Below the pieces are notes generated by a model, which had not been told where the DNA came from, searched no databases, and worked only from the letters and a program-made list of their open reading frames with translations. 64,000 nucleotides of DNA from Clostridia bacterium (GTDB taxonomy: Bacteria; Bacillota; Clostridia; Oscillospirales; CAG-272), in the NCBI GenBank assembly GCA_017456895.1, contig JAFTIN010000052.1, positions 1 to 64,000 on the forward strand. The letters run 5' to 3'. The position numbers were made by a program, and so were the translations under genes. This document shows positions 16,389 to 23,716 of the stretch, piece by piece (within the stretch, counting starts at the first letter, position 1; each line of letters opens with the position of its first letter).

Positions 16389-16616
16389 TGCCATCTCTCT
16401 TGCTCTCTTGATAGCTACGTTGAGCTGTCTCTGGTGAAGAGCGCAAGTGCCGGATACACGTCTGGGGAGGATCTTAGCTCTCTCGGAGATGAACTTTCTG
16501 AGCTTAGCTACGTCCTTGTAATCAATGCCGTCAACCTTGTCCTGACAGAAGATGCAAACCTTCTTTCTTCTGTGCATGGTACGGAAGTTGGAGCGGGGAG
16601 AATCGTTTCTTTCCAT
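16365..16616 (-). CDS. rpsR: 30S ribosomal protein S18
   Basis: Ribosomal protein S18, partner of S6 on the platform of the 30S subunit. The 83-residue product has [18 protein letters not shown] and [10 protein letters not shown], so it keeps the CxxC plus C-x2-H cysteine/histidine set of the zinc-binding (C+) form. Last gene of rpsF-ssb-rpsR. Its final 24 bp are duplicated 9.1 kb away, marking the island boundary. Confidence 0.96.
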   Translation of the reverse strand: MERNDSPRSNFRTMHRRKKVCIFCQDKVDGIDYKDVAKLRKFISERAKILPRRVSGTCALHQRQLNVAIKRAREMALLPYVSN

Positions 16617-16705
16617 TTGGATTCACAAACCTTTCTGACCCACGGTTTCTGTATTGCGTCCGTTATAGTGAGTCTCATAACGAACGGACGAGACTGTGTC
16701 TTCTA

Positions 16706-17161
16706 TTAGAAGGGAAGACTCTCGTCGCCGGGAATTTCCTCAAAGCTTGCGCTGGATGCGCTGTTAAAGGAAGGGGTAGAATAAGCCTCGGGAGTATAAG
16801 TGGAGCCACCCGGAACAGGTGCGCCGTTCGAGCTTGCGGGACCAACGAAGGTAACCTCATCGGCTACGACCTCGGTCGCGTATCTCTTCTGTCCCTGGTT
16901 ATCAGTCCAAGTTCTCGTCTGGAGCTGTCCACATACGAGAATAGGATTACCCTTTTTAAAATAGCGGCTAACAAATTCAGCGCTCTGTCTCCATGCAACA
17001 ATGTTAATGAAGTCTACAGTCTGCTGACCCTGCTCGGATCTTGTGAAACGACGATTAACTGCAATAGAGAAGGTGCAAACCGAAGTGCCCGAAGTAGTCT
17101 GCTTGAGCTCAGGGTCTGCAGTCATGTTACCAACGAGGATAACCTTGTTAAAACTTGCCAT
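16706..17161 (-). CDS. ssb: Single-stranded DNA-binding protein
   Basis: Binds single-stranded DNA during replication, recombination and repair. The 151-residue protein has an N-terminal OB fold (NKVILVGNMTADPELKQT, VDFINIVAWRQSAEFVSRYF), a low-complexity linker, and the acidic C-terminal tail DESLPF that docks partner proteins. It lies between rpsF and rpsR, the standard Firmicute order, and is expressed from the rpsF promoter. Confidence 0.96.
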   Translation of the reverse strand: MASFNKVILVGNMTADPELKQTTSGTSVCTFSIAVNRRFTRSEQGQQTVDFINIVAWRQSAEFVSRYFKKGNPILVCGQLQTRTWTDNQGQKRYATEVVADEVTFVGPASSNGAPVPGGSTYTPEAYSTPSFNSASSASFEEIPGDESLPF

Positions 17162-17186
17162 GTTTCCGCCTCCTAATCAAAAATAA

Positions 17187-17555
17187 TTATGCCTCGGTTG
17201 TTTCTTCAACCTCGACGGTTTCCTCAACTGCAACTTCCTCTGCAGCCTCGGATGCCTCAGCCTTTGCCTCTACAGCGAGAGTGATGTTACGGATAATACC
17301 TTCGGTAATTCCGAACACACGAGTAAGCTCGCGAGGGAAGCTGGGTTCGCTCTTGAAGTTGAGAAGTACGTAGTAGCCCTCAGTAATGTAGTTGATAGCG
17401 TACGCAAGTCTTCTCTTACCCCACTCGTTAACGGTTACGTCGGTAGCATTTTCGTTAACAAGATTTACAAACTTCTCCTTGAGGGTGTTGTACTCTTCCT
17501 CAGAGCAGTTACCGCTGATAACAAAGAGAGTCTCGTAAGAACAAATCTTTTCCAT
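17187..17555 (-). CDS. rpsF: 30S ribosomal protein S6
   Basis: Ribosomal protein S6, which binds S18 and 16S rRNA. The start is the ATG at 17555, 10 nt after GGAGGT, giving 122 residues beginning MEKICSYETLFVISG. An in-frame ATG 31 codons earlier lies upstream of the transcription start and is not used. The C-terminus is extended by an Ala/Glu/Val-rich acidic tail (about 30 residues), a common feature of S6. First gene of rpsF-ssb-rpsR. Confidence 0.95.
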   Translation of the reverse strand: MEKICSYETLFVISGNCSEEEYNTLKEKFVNLVNENATDVTVNEWGKRRLAYAINYITEGYYVLLNFKSEPSFPRELTRVFGITEGIIRNITLAVEAKAEASEAAEEVAVEETVEVEETTEA

Positions 17556-17565
17556 CTGATTTTTT

Positions 17566-17631
17566 ACCTCCTTATGGTCGTTAGGCCATCCCAAATGATG
17601 GCAAGGAGTCGGGCCCTTTGCCCGAACTACC
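17566..17631 (-). promoter_or_regulatory. Structured rpsF leader, candidate S6:S18 autoregulatory RNA
   Basis: The leader between promoter and GGAGGT can form two adjacent hairpins: TCGGGC/GCCCGA (17609-17614 with 17620-17625) and GCCATC/GATGGC (17585-17590 with 17597-17602). Many bacteria control rpsF-ssb-rpsR with a leader bound by the S6:S18 pair, which recognises a CCG-containing bulge. A CCG lies in the first stem region here. The match to that family is plausible but not verified. Confidence 0.5.
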
Positions 17632-17636
17632 GAAGT

Positions 17637-17665
17637 ATTGTAGCACATTTTGTCCTCCTTGTCAA
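17637..17665 (-). promoter_or_regulatory. Promoter of rpsF-ssb-rpsR
   Basis: On the minus strand TTGACA (17660-17665), 17-bp spacer, TACAAT (17637-17642). Confidence 0.88.
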
Positions 17666-17699
17666 TAGATTTGCCAAAAAAACTTAAAATAAATATATA

Positions 17700-17728
17700 T
17701 TGACTTTACCTTAATATTATGGTAGAAT
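17700..17728 (+). promoter_or_regulatory. Promoter of ispE
   Basis: TTGACT (17700-17705), 17-bp spacer, TAGAAT (17723-17728), divergent from the rpsF promoter. Confidence 0.8.
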
Positions 17729-17781
17729 GTATGGGAAGTAACTGCGGGCAGAGAATGTCCGCAGATTATTATGGAGTGAGT

Positions 17782-18663
17782 ATGATTTCTGTAAAGGAAT
17801 ACGCATACGCTAAGATTAACCTATACCTCGACGTCCTATCCAAAAGAGATGACGGTTTCCACGAGGTAAAGACGGTTATGCACACGGTATCCTTGTGCGA
17901 TGATGTTACCGTGTCTGTAAAGCCTTCATCACGTCCAAGCGTTAAACTTACAGTGATTGGACACAGCAAGCTTCCGACCGACTCAAGGAATCTCGCAGTA
18001 AAGGCTGCAGAACTTTTTTTAGAGTCCACGCTTAAAAACGCTGAAGTTAATATCAGGCTCATAAAGAGAATACCTGTCTCTGCGGGACTTGCCGGAGGAT
18101 CTACGGATGCTGCAGCGGTTTTACGCGCTCTAAACAAAGCATTTAAGCGTCCATTGTCTGATAAACGACTTTTGGAATTGGCGGCTGAGCTTGGTAGCGA
18201 CGTACCTTACTGTCTTGTAGGCGGAACGGCTCTTTGCTACGGCAGAGGCGAGAGGGTAGAGCGACTCTTAGGATGTCTTCATCTTTACACTGTTGTTGCA
18301 GTATCTGGCGAGCATGTTTCGACACCGACCGCCTATGCCGAGCTTGATAGATTGTATTCGGATTTTACGTGCGAAAGAGACGGCGAGCACACCTCATCGC
18401 TTGATGCTATCTTGAGTGCTATATCCTCCGCGGATAAGGCTAAGATCAAATTGTATAACATATTTGAAAACGCAATTTTGCCAATTTATAATGGGGCAGA
18501 AACAATAAAAAAACGAATGATTGAACTCGGCGCAGACCACGCTCTGATGAGCGGAAGCGGCCCCTCGGTCTACGGTATATTCCGAGACAGAGCCTCTGCT
18601 GAGTCTGCCCGCGACCACTTTATTAAAAACGGCATAAGAGCCTATTATGCCGAATCAGTATGA
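17782..18663 (+). CDS. ispE: 4-diphosphocytidyl-2-C-methyl-D-erythritol kinase IspE
   Basis: The fourth enzyme of the MEP isoprenoid pathway; it phosphorylates CDP-ME at the 2-hydroxyl with ATP. The 293-residue GHMP kinase shows AYAKINLYLDVLSKRDDGFH at the N-terminus, the glycine-rich ATP loop PVSAGLAGGSTDAAAVL and the C-terminal MSGSGPSVYGIF. The ATG at 17782 has GGAGTGAG upstream; earlier in-frame ATGs lie before or at the promoter. It acts directly after IspD in the same pathway; IspD is encoded with IspF at 48929-50110. Confidence 0.95.
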   Translation: MISVKEYAYAKINLYLDVLSKRDDGFHEVKTVMHTVSLCDDVTVSVKPSSRPSVKLTVIGHSKLPTDSRNLAVKAAELFLESTLKNAEVNIRLIKRIPVSAGLAGGSTDAAAVLRALNKAFKRPLSDKRLLELAAELGSDVPYCLVGGTALCYGRGERVERLLGCLHLYTVVAVSGEHVSTPTAYAELDRLYSDFTCERDGEHTSSLDAILSAISSADKAKIKLYNIFENAILPIYNGAETIKKRMIELGADHALMSGSGPSVYGIFRDRASAESARDHFIKNGIRAYYAESV

Positions 18664-18678
18664 GAAAAGGAATAGAAA

Positions 18679-19644
18679 ATGAATAAGAAAGTTGACGTCA
18701 AAAATCTATTTACGTCGCCGCTCGTTATCGTCATAGGAGCTATGCTTTGCTGTGCTCTCTGGGGCAGCGCGACACCCTTTATCAAGATGGGATACAAGGT
18801 TATGTTTGAGGGTGGAAAGCCCGACGTACCCTCTACGATCCTCTTCGCGGGAATCAGATTTTTAGCAGCCGGATTTATCACTATTGCCATTTACAGTATA
18901 GCGCGCAAGAAGTGGCTTTACCCAAAACGCGAGAATCTCGGAAGAGTTTCAGTAATAGCCGCCTTCCAGACCGTTATCCAGTATTTCTTCTTCTACATAG
19001 GCCTTGCCAATACCTCGGGCGCAAAGGGAACTATCATCTCCGGCTCATCCTCCTTCTTCGCCATCTTTATCTCCAGTCTGATCTTCAAGCAGGAGAAGCT
19101 CACCGTGAAGAAGGTCGTTGCGTGTATAGTAGGCTTCGCGGGAATAATCGCGGTAAATCTTAACGGTATTGACTTCAATATGAACTTTACCGGTGATGCT
19201 TTCGTCCTCTTTTCGGCTATGTCGCTTGCATTCTCCTCGGTTCTTATTAAGATATTCTCAAAGAGCGAGGATCCCGTCGTCATCAGCGGATATCAGTTCA
19301 TGCTCGGCGGAGCGGTAATGATCGTTGTCGGACTTATCGCAGGCGGCAAAATTGATCATTTCGACCTTGGCGGAGCCGCAATTCTCGTATATCTCTCCTT
19401 CCTTTCGGCTGTTGCATACGCTCTTTGGGGAATACTTCTTAAGTTCAATCCCGTTTCCAAGGTTACCATATTCAGCTTCATGACTCCCGTTTTCGGAGTC
19501 CTTCTTACCAAGCTTATGCTTCCCGAGGAGAGCACCGTACAGATCGTAAATCTTCTTATTTCGCTCGTTCTCGTATGCCTCGGCGTATTTATGCTTAACT
19601 ACACGAGAGTGATAAAGACAACAGAAGTAAAAACAGAAAAATAA
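18679..19644 (+). CDS. EamA/DMT-family membrane transporter
   Basis: A 321-residue integral membrane protein with about ten hydrophobic segments arranged as two EamA repeats (first repeat ~15-160, second ~170-310). Recognisable are MLCCALWGSATPFIK at the start and SAVAYALWGILLKF in the second half. The drug/metabolite transporter superfamily exports amino acids, metabolites or drugs; the substrate here is unknown. It lies 15 bp after ispE with AAGGAA upstream, so it is co-transcribed, and ends at a terminator. Confidence 0.85.
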   Translation: MNKKVDVKNLFTSPLVIVIGAMLCCALWGSATPFIKMGYKVMFEGGKPDVPSTILFAGIRFLAAGFITIAIYSIARKKWLYPKRENLGRVSVIAAFQTVIQYFFFYIGLANTSGAKGTIISGSSSFFAIFISSLIFKQEKLTVKKVVACIVGFAGIIAVNLNGIDFNMNFTGDAFVLFSAMSLAFSSVLIKIFSKSEDPVVISGYQFMLGGAVMIVVGLIAGGKIDHFDLGGAAILVYLSFLSAVAYALWGILLKFNPVSKVTIFSFMTPVFGVLLTKLMLPEESTVQIVNLLISLVLVCLGVFMLNYTRVIKTTEVKTEK

Positions 19645-19650
19645 ATGAAA

Positions 19651-19687
19651 GACTGCCTCACTCCAAAGCGAGCGGGGCAGCCTTTTT
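19651..19687. terminator. Terminator between the EamA gene and the DUF4097 gene
   Basis: An imperfect 12-13 bp stem (19651-19663 with 19670-19682) followed by TTTTT on the plus strand. The minus-strand side is followed by a looser T-rich run, so it may serve both convergent genes. Confidence 0.75.
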
Positions 19688-19690
19688 ATG

Positions 19691-20878
19691 TTATTTTTCA
19701 ATTGAGATTACAATATCACCCGTATCGGTTGTAATTTTGCACTTACCGCCGGTCATAGTTTCGGGAAGGTCTACGTCGCCCGTGTCGGTATCGTAGAAGA
19801 ATATCTTCTCGGACAGAAGTGTACCTCTGACGTCGCCTGTATCTGTCAGAACGGTGATCTCTGATGCATCGCACCTGGTGAAGGTGACGTCACCTGTGCT
19901 TCTTTCTATATTAAAGCTACCGCTTGCAACAACGTCTACCATATCTATCCATCCGGTACTGCCGCGTGTTATGAGATTCTTGCAGGAAACACCGCCCAAG
20001 TTGGTTTTTCCGGTTGAAACGGTAATATTCAGGTCACCCGCGCAGGCTACTGTGCCGAGGCTGATGTCACCGGTATCGGTTTCTGCTATCAGATCGCCTC
20101 CAACCGTTGCGCCCTGGATATTTACCTTTCCCGTATCTCTTTTAACGGAAATATTGCCTATGGAAGTAATATTCTGAGCAGAGAAATTGCCCGTATCGCC
20201 TTCTGTCTTGAGACTGCCAAGGCTTACGTTGTCTATCTGAACACGGCCGGTGCTGACCCCTATCTCAACCTTACTGTTGCATTCAACGTTATTAAGGCTT
20301 ACGTTACCGGTGCTGACGTCTATACTGAGGGATCCGCAGCTTACGTCCTTTACGTATACAGATCCCGTGCTTCCGTCAATATCAATATGACCGGTTACCG
20401 ATGCGTAGAGATCGGTATTACCCGTGCTAAGCTCAATATTAACGTTTTCAAATGAGAAATACGCCGGTATGGATATATTACCCGTGCTTTCATCGATCGA
20501 AAGGGCGGAGTACGTGCTTTCGGGAAGATATACTTGAAGTGTTGATTCGTCGAAGAATGATATTCGCTCGAACCACTTTCTTTCATCTGTAGCCTTTATC
20601 TTGAGCGTTCCGCCTTCTACGTAAACGTCATATCTGATCTTCTCATTATCATACGAGACGACCTTGCAGACATCGTCCTCGGCTTTGAGGAACGTGATAT
20701 CTGCCGTTTTAGTGTTTATATTTATATTCTCAAAATCCTCATTGAATGTTTTTACCGATTCAACTCCTTTACCCACGAATGTATTTTTTAAGCCGCCGTT
20801 CGACGTGCACGCCGCAAGGGCAAAAAGCAATCCGCCTACAAGAATGAGGCAAAGTGCGATAATAAGATTTTTCTTCAT
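19691..20878 (-). CDS. DUF4097 beta-strand-repeat lipoprotein
   Basis: A 395-residue predicted lipoprotein. The signal peptide ends with lipobox LAAC (Cys24). The rest is a repetitive beta-solenoid in which segments such as STGNVSLNNV, DTGNFSAQNI and DTGDISLGTV recur about every 20 residues. DUF4097 proteins are commonly encoded with a DUF1700/HAAS membrane protein and a PadR regulator, as here. The role is unknown; an envelope-stress or surface function is a reasonable guess. Third gene of the padR operon. Confidence 0.85.
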   Translation of the reverse strand: MKKNLIIALCLILVGGLLFALAACTSNGGLKNTFVGKGVESVKTFNEDFENININTKTADITFLKAEDDVCKVVSYDNEKIRYDVYVEGGTLKIKATDERKWFERISFFDESTLQVYLPESTYSALSIDESTGNISIPAYFSFENVNIELSTGNTDLYASVTGHIDIDGSTGSVYVKDVSCGSLSIDVSTGNVSLNNVECNSKVEIGVSTGRVQIDNVSLGSLKTEGDTGNFSAQNITSIGNISVKRDTGKVNIQGATVGGDLIAETDTGDISLGTVACAGDLNITVSTGKTNLGGVSCKNLITRGSTGWIDMVDVVASGSFNIERSTGDVTFTRCDASEITVLTDTGDVRGTLLSEKIFFYDTDTGDVDLPETMTGGKCKITTDTGDIVISIEK

Positions 20879-20888
20879 TGTATTTCTC

Positions 20889-21476
20889 CTATCTAACTAT
20901 TAGGTTCTTTATTCCGATTATGCTTTTCCCGGTAAGTATAGCCGATCCCTTGGTCACATACATACTGGCGTAATAAGCAAGTATAGCAAGCCCTGCTATG
21001 ACAAGTCCTGCACCGATGAGCAAAAGCCCCTGAGTGATATTTGCCGTAAATATGCTGACAATACCCGAGATAACACTTGCGGGAGCAGATATCGCGAGAG
21101 AAGCAAATACCGCCCACACGGATAAAACAAGACTCCAGAGCACGGCGTAGAGCGAAAGAGTAAGGGATAATCCGGAGATGAGAAGAGGGAACCATATTAT
21201 CGAGGTCGATGCAATAAGCGCGATCATTCCGCCGCTAAGTTTTTTCTTTGGCGTGACTCTTTCTTTGATTATCTTGAGAAGGGGAAGCTCCTTAACAAAC
21301 TGCTCGTAGATCTCGTCTACAGTGCCAAGCTCGGCTATAGCATCTTTCTCGGATAGGCCATCCTCGACTCTGTCGTCGATCATTTCCTCGTAGAATTTTA
21401 TACGCTCTGCCGTATCTTTTCTTGGCAATTTTGATAATTTAACTTCAAGAGCAGACAAAAATTCTTGTTTGGTCAT
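20889..21476 (-). CDS. DUF1700/HAAS-domain membrane protein
   Basis: A 195-residue protein. The N-terminal ~75 residues form the HAAS-like helical domain (MTKQEFLSALEVKLSKLPRK, YEEMIDDRVEDGLSEKDAIAEL). A membrane part with three to four hydrophobic segments follows. The start codon overlaps the padR stop by 4 nt (ATGA), so translation is coupled. It probably relays a membrane state to the PadR repressor or to the DUF4097 lipoprotein encoded 10 bp downstream; this is inferred from the conserved trio. Confidence 0.85.
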   Translation of the reverse strand: MTKQEFLSALEVKLSKLPRKDTAERIKFYEEMIDDRVEDGLSEKDAIAELGTVDEIYEQFVKELPLLKIIKERVTPKKKLSGGMIALIASTSIIWFPLLISGLSLTLSLYAVLWSLVLSVWAVFASLAISAPASVISGIVSIFTANITQGLLLIGAGLVIAGLAILAYYASMYVTKGSAILTGKSIIGIKNLIVR

Positions 21477-21790
21477 CTCTTTTTATCCTCCTTCATAACG
21501 AACTGATAGATATTCATCACCTCGCGCCACTCGTCCTTGAAATCCTCGATCCTGCCGAGGCCGGCCTTGGTGATATGATAGTATTTTCTGAGCCTTCCGT
21601 TATGCTCAACGTTCCTGACTGTAAGCATGTTACCGAGCTCCAGACGCTTTAGAATGGTGTACAGAGTTGACTCGGACATAACTATATACGGACTCATATC
21701 CTTAATTATTTTATATCCGTAAGAATCCTCATTTTTTATAGCAGATAGTACACACACGTCGAGCAGACCTCTTTTAAGTTGTATATCCAT
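21473..21790 (-). CDS. PadR-family transcriptional regulator
   Basis: A 105-residue winged-helix repressor. LKRGLLDVCVLSAIKNEDSY and SESTLYTILKRLELGNML are typical of PadR. The ATG at 21790 follows GAGGAGGT. An upstream in-frame start would lie before the promoter and was rejected. The promoter contains a 23-bp palindrome, so autorepression is likely. It heads the padR-DUF1700-DUF4097 operon. Confidence 0.92.
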   Translation of the reverse strand: MDIQLKRGLLDVCVLSAIKNEDSYGYKIIKDMSPYIVMSESTLYTILKRLELGNMLTVRNVEHNGRLRKYYHITKAGLGRIEDFKDEWREVMNIYQFVMKEDKKR

Positions 21791-21809
21791 TGAATACCTC
21801 CTCTTACAT

Positions 21810-21832
21810 AATACATCGTAACACGAAGTATT
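21810..21832. promoter_or_regulatory. Palindromic operator of the padR operon
   Basis: AATAC-n-TCGT-nnn-ACGA-n-GTATT, a near-perfect 23-bp palindrome that covers the -10 box and part of the spacer. Its position fits binding and autorepression by the PadR protein. Confidence 0.7.
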
Positions 21833-21843
21833 CGTTTTGTCAA
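21815..21843 (-). promoter_or_regulatory. Promoter of the padR operon
   Basis: On the minus strand TTGACA (21838-21843), 17-bp spacer, TACGAT (21815-21820). The palindromic operator overlaps it. Confidence 0.85.
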
Positions 21844-21955
21844 TACCTTTTTGGAAAAAACTTTGAGATTTCCGCAAAAAGATCGGCCACCGACATATGA
21901 GAAGCGCAGGTCTGTATTTTGAAGTAATTTTATACAAATATTTACGCTTGCGCGG

Positions 21956-21984
21956 TTGACAATTAACGATTTTTATGCTAAAAT
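21956..21984 (+). promoter_or_regulatory. Promoter of the TerB/BrxD/helicase operon
   Basis: TTGACA (21956-21961), 17-bp spacer, TAAAAT (21979-21984). The transcript would have a leader of about 75 nt containing a heptamer repeat. Confidence 0.85.
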
Positions 21985-21994
21985 ATATCGTTAA
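21963..21994. promoter_or_regulatory. 32-bp inverted repeat over the TerB-operon promoter
   Basis: TTAACGAT (21963-21970) and ATCGTTAA (21987-21994) are perfect inverted repeats 16 bp apart. They span the spacer, the -10 box and the expected transcription start, so a dimeric repressor bound here would block the promoter. No cognate regulator gene is adjacent. Confidence 0.6.
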
Positions 21995-22021
21995 GAGAGT
22001 TGATCAATTTTGCATTTTAAT

Positions 22022-22041
22022 TTTCAACTTTCAACTTTCAA
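22022..22041 (+). repeat. Tandem heptamer TTTCAAC in the operon leader
   Basis: Two exact copies of TTTCAAC (22022-22028, 22029-22035) and a third partial copy (22036-22041) lie about 30 nt before the start codon of the TerB_N gene. An upstream GTTGA (22000-22004) could pair with either TCAAC, so copy number could alter leader folding. Confidence 0.5.
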
Positions 22042-22069
22042 TTTTTGCTTGCAGAAGGGAGGGGAGCGT

Positions 22070-23716
22070 ATGTCCTTTGCGGATAGAAAAGAAGAAAAAG
22101 ACGATTTCTGGGATCTTGATAAGCTTGTGCCCAAGAAAAAGAGCGCAACCCTCTCTCCCTTTGTATCAAGGCCGGTAGTCAAGGATCACATTGTCAACGC
22201 TCCCGATAACGTTGGTGAACCTGTTGAGAAGAAGGATGATCGCGCCGAGGAGCGCAAGCTTGATCTCGATGCTATGCGCGGCTTTGACACAACTCCCGAC
22301 AGAGTATATTATCCGGAAAACACTCTTATCAAGAGTATAATCGTAAAGAAATATAGGGAAAAGTATGACTTCTATGACAGCTTCCGCAAGGCGGCAGAGC
22401 TGTATTACGATTGCCCCGGTGAGAAGTGCGAGTTTGCGCAGTTCTACTCCTATATGCCTCAGTATTCTCAGCTGAACAAGGCGCAGAAGAGCTACTATTT
22501 TTACTGGCGCCGCGAAATGAGGCAAGGCAGATTCATCAAGACCGACTACTCCTACATCTATCTTTACGTTTACGAGATAATAAACCTCCCCGAGCTTATC
22601 GAGCCTGAGAAAGGTATTAAGCTTTTGTGCAGACTTTGGAAGGAATATCGCAAGGCCTTACCCAGGATAGATATGTATTTCTCGATTTGGATCAGGGATT
22701 ACTGCCTCGTTCACGAGCTGCCGTGTCCTATATCCGAGATACGTGACTTTATTTTTGACGTTATCCGTATATCCGATTTTAAGGAATACTACTTTACAGA
22801 TATAGGTACCACCAGCCGAGAGGCGGTTTGGTCTGTTATAGCCTATCTTTCGGACTACGATTGGCATAAGGGCTTTTCTTCGGTTGTAGGCGCCGAGAGC
22901 GAGGATCCCGAGTACACTCATAAAGCTGAAATGTATAAGACATTGCTCGAGGGCTCTATACGCGTTATTTTGCCTTCAATATGGGAATCTTGTATGAAGG
23001 AGAAGGAGTCGGGAGAACTTGTTAAAATAACAAGATCCGCGTTTCCGAATACGCTTTGCACACACAGTGTCAAGTGTAAGCTGGAGATAGAGTATTATCC
23101 GCTTGCAGCGGCCACTGAGTTGCGCGCCGGTATCACATCTGCTGTCAGATATACCGAAAACAAACTGCGCTCACTTTTCGGTGCAAAGAGCCGTCTTGCA
23201 ATAAAATATATTCCAAAGGAATATAAGGAGCTAATTGACTGTTATTTTGACAGTCTTATCAAGAAGAGTGAAACACGCGTCAAAAGGCGCGAGGCCCCCG
23301 AGTATGAGAGACTCTACGATGCTCCTTCGGAGAAGCTTTCCCTTGAGGGAGCAGATGAGATCGAGCGTCTTTCCTGGGACACAACTATGCGTCTTTGCGA
23401 CACTGAGGAATATGAGGACGAGCCTCAACTGTCCGAGGTAGTCGAAGAGAGTATATCTGATCCATCCATTCCTTCACAAGAGGGAAAAACCACAGACACC
23501 TACGGACTTCAGAGGTCCGATATCGATTTTGTTGCCGAGCTCCTTAAGTCCACGGAGCGCGGTGCATACGGCATAGATGACGAGGCTACCGTTGAGCGCA
23601 TTAACGAGGCATTCAGCGATGGCTTCGGTGATGTTATTATCGAGGATAGCGGAGACGGTTTCGCAATCATCGAGGACTACAAAGAGGAGATTAAAGAATG
23701 GCTGAAGAATATATAG
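22070..23716 (+). CDS. TerB_N/TerB_C domain protein
   Basis: A 548-residue soluble protein with a TerB_N domain at about 100-310 (YMPQYSQLNKAQKSYYFYWR, DYSYIYLYVYEIINLPEL) and a TerB_C domain at about 345-548, ending INEAFSDGFGDVIIEDSGDG and a final helix. The central TerB module is absent or unrecognisable. A charged, disordered N-terminus (1-70) precedes. ATG at 22070 follows GGGAGGGGAG; an earlier in-frame ATG lacks one. TerB_N/TerB_C proteins are linked to stress and DNA-processing clusters. Here the gene overlaps the ATPase gene by 19 bp, so the products likely work together. Confidence 0.85.
   Translation: MSFADRKEEKDDFWDLDKLVPKKKSATLSPFVSRPVVKDHIVNAPDNVGEPVEKKDDRAEERKLDLDAMRGFDTTPDRVYYPENTLIKSIIVKKYREKYDFYDSFRKAAELYYDCPGEKCEFAQFYSYMPQYSQLNKAQKSYYFYWRREMRQGRFIKTDYSYIYLYVYEIINLPELIEPEKGIKLLCRLWKEYRKALPRIDMYFSIWIRDYCLVHELPCPISEIRDFIFDVIRISDFKEYYFTDIGTTSREAVWSVIAYLSDYDWHKGFSSVVGAESEDPEYTHKAEMYKTLLEGSIRVILPSIWESCMKEKESGELVKITRSAFPNTLCTHSVKCKLEIEYYPLAAATELRAGITSAVRYTENKLRSLFGAKSRLAIKYIPKEYKELIDCYFDSLIKKSETRVKRREAPEYERLYDAPSEKLSLEGADEIERLSWDTTMRLCDTEEYEDEPQLSEVVEESISDPSIPSQEGKTTDTYGLQRSDIDFVAELLKSTERGAYGIDDEATVERINEAFSDGFGDVIIEDSGDGFAIIEDYKEEIKEWLKNI

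Noticed and set aside
19691..20878. CRISPR-like periodic repeat
   Set aside because: The periodicity encodes the repeated beta-strand units of the DUF4097 protein and is not an array of identical repeats with spacers.
22070..23716. Tellurite resistance operon
   Set aside because: No terC, terD, terZ or terA is present. The TerB_N/TerB_C protein is tied to an ATPase and a helicase, which points to DNA processing.
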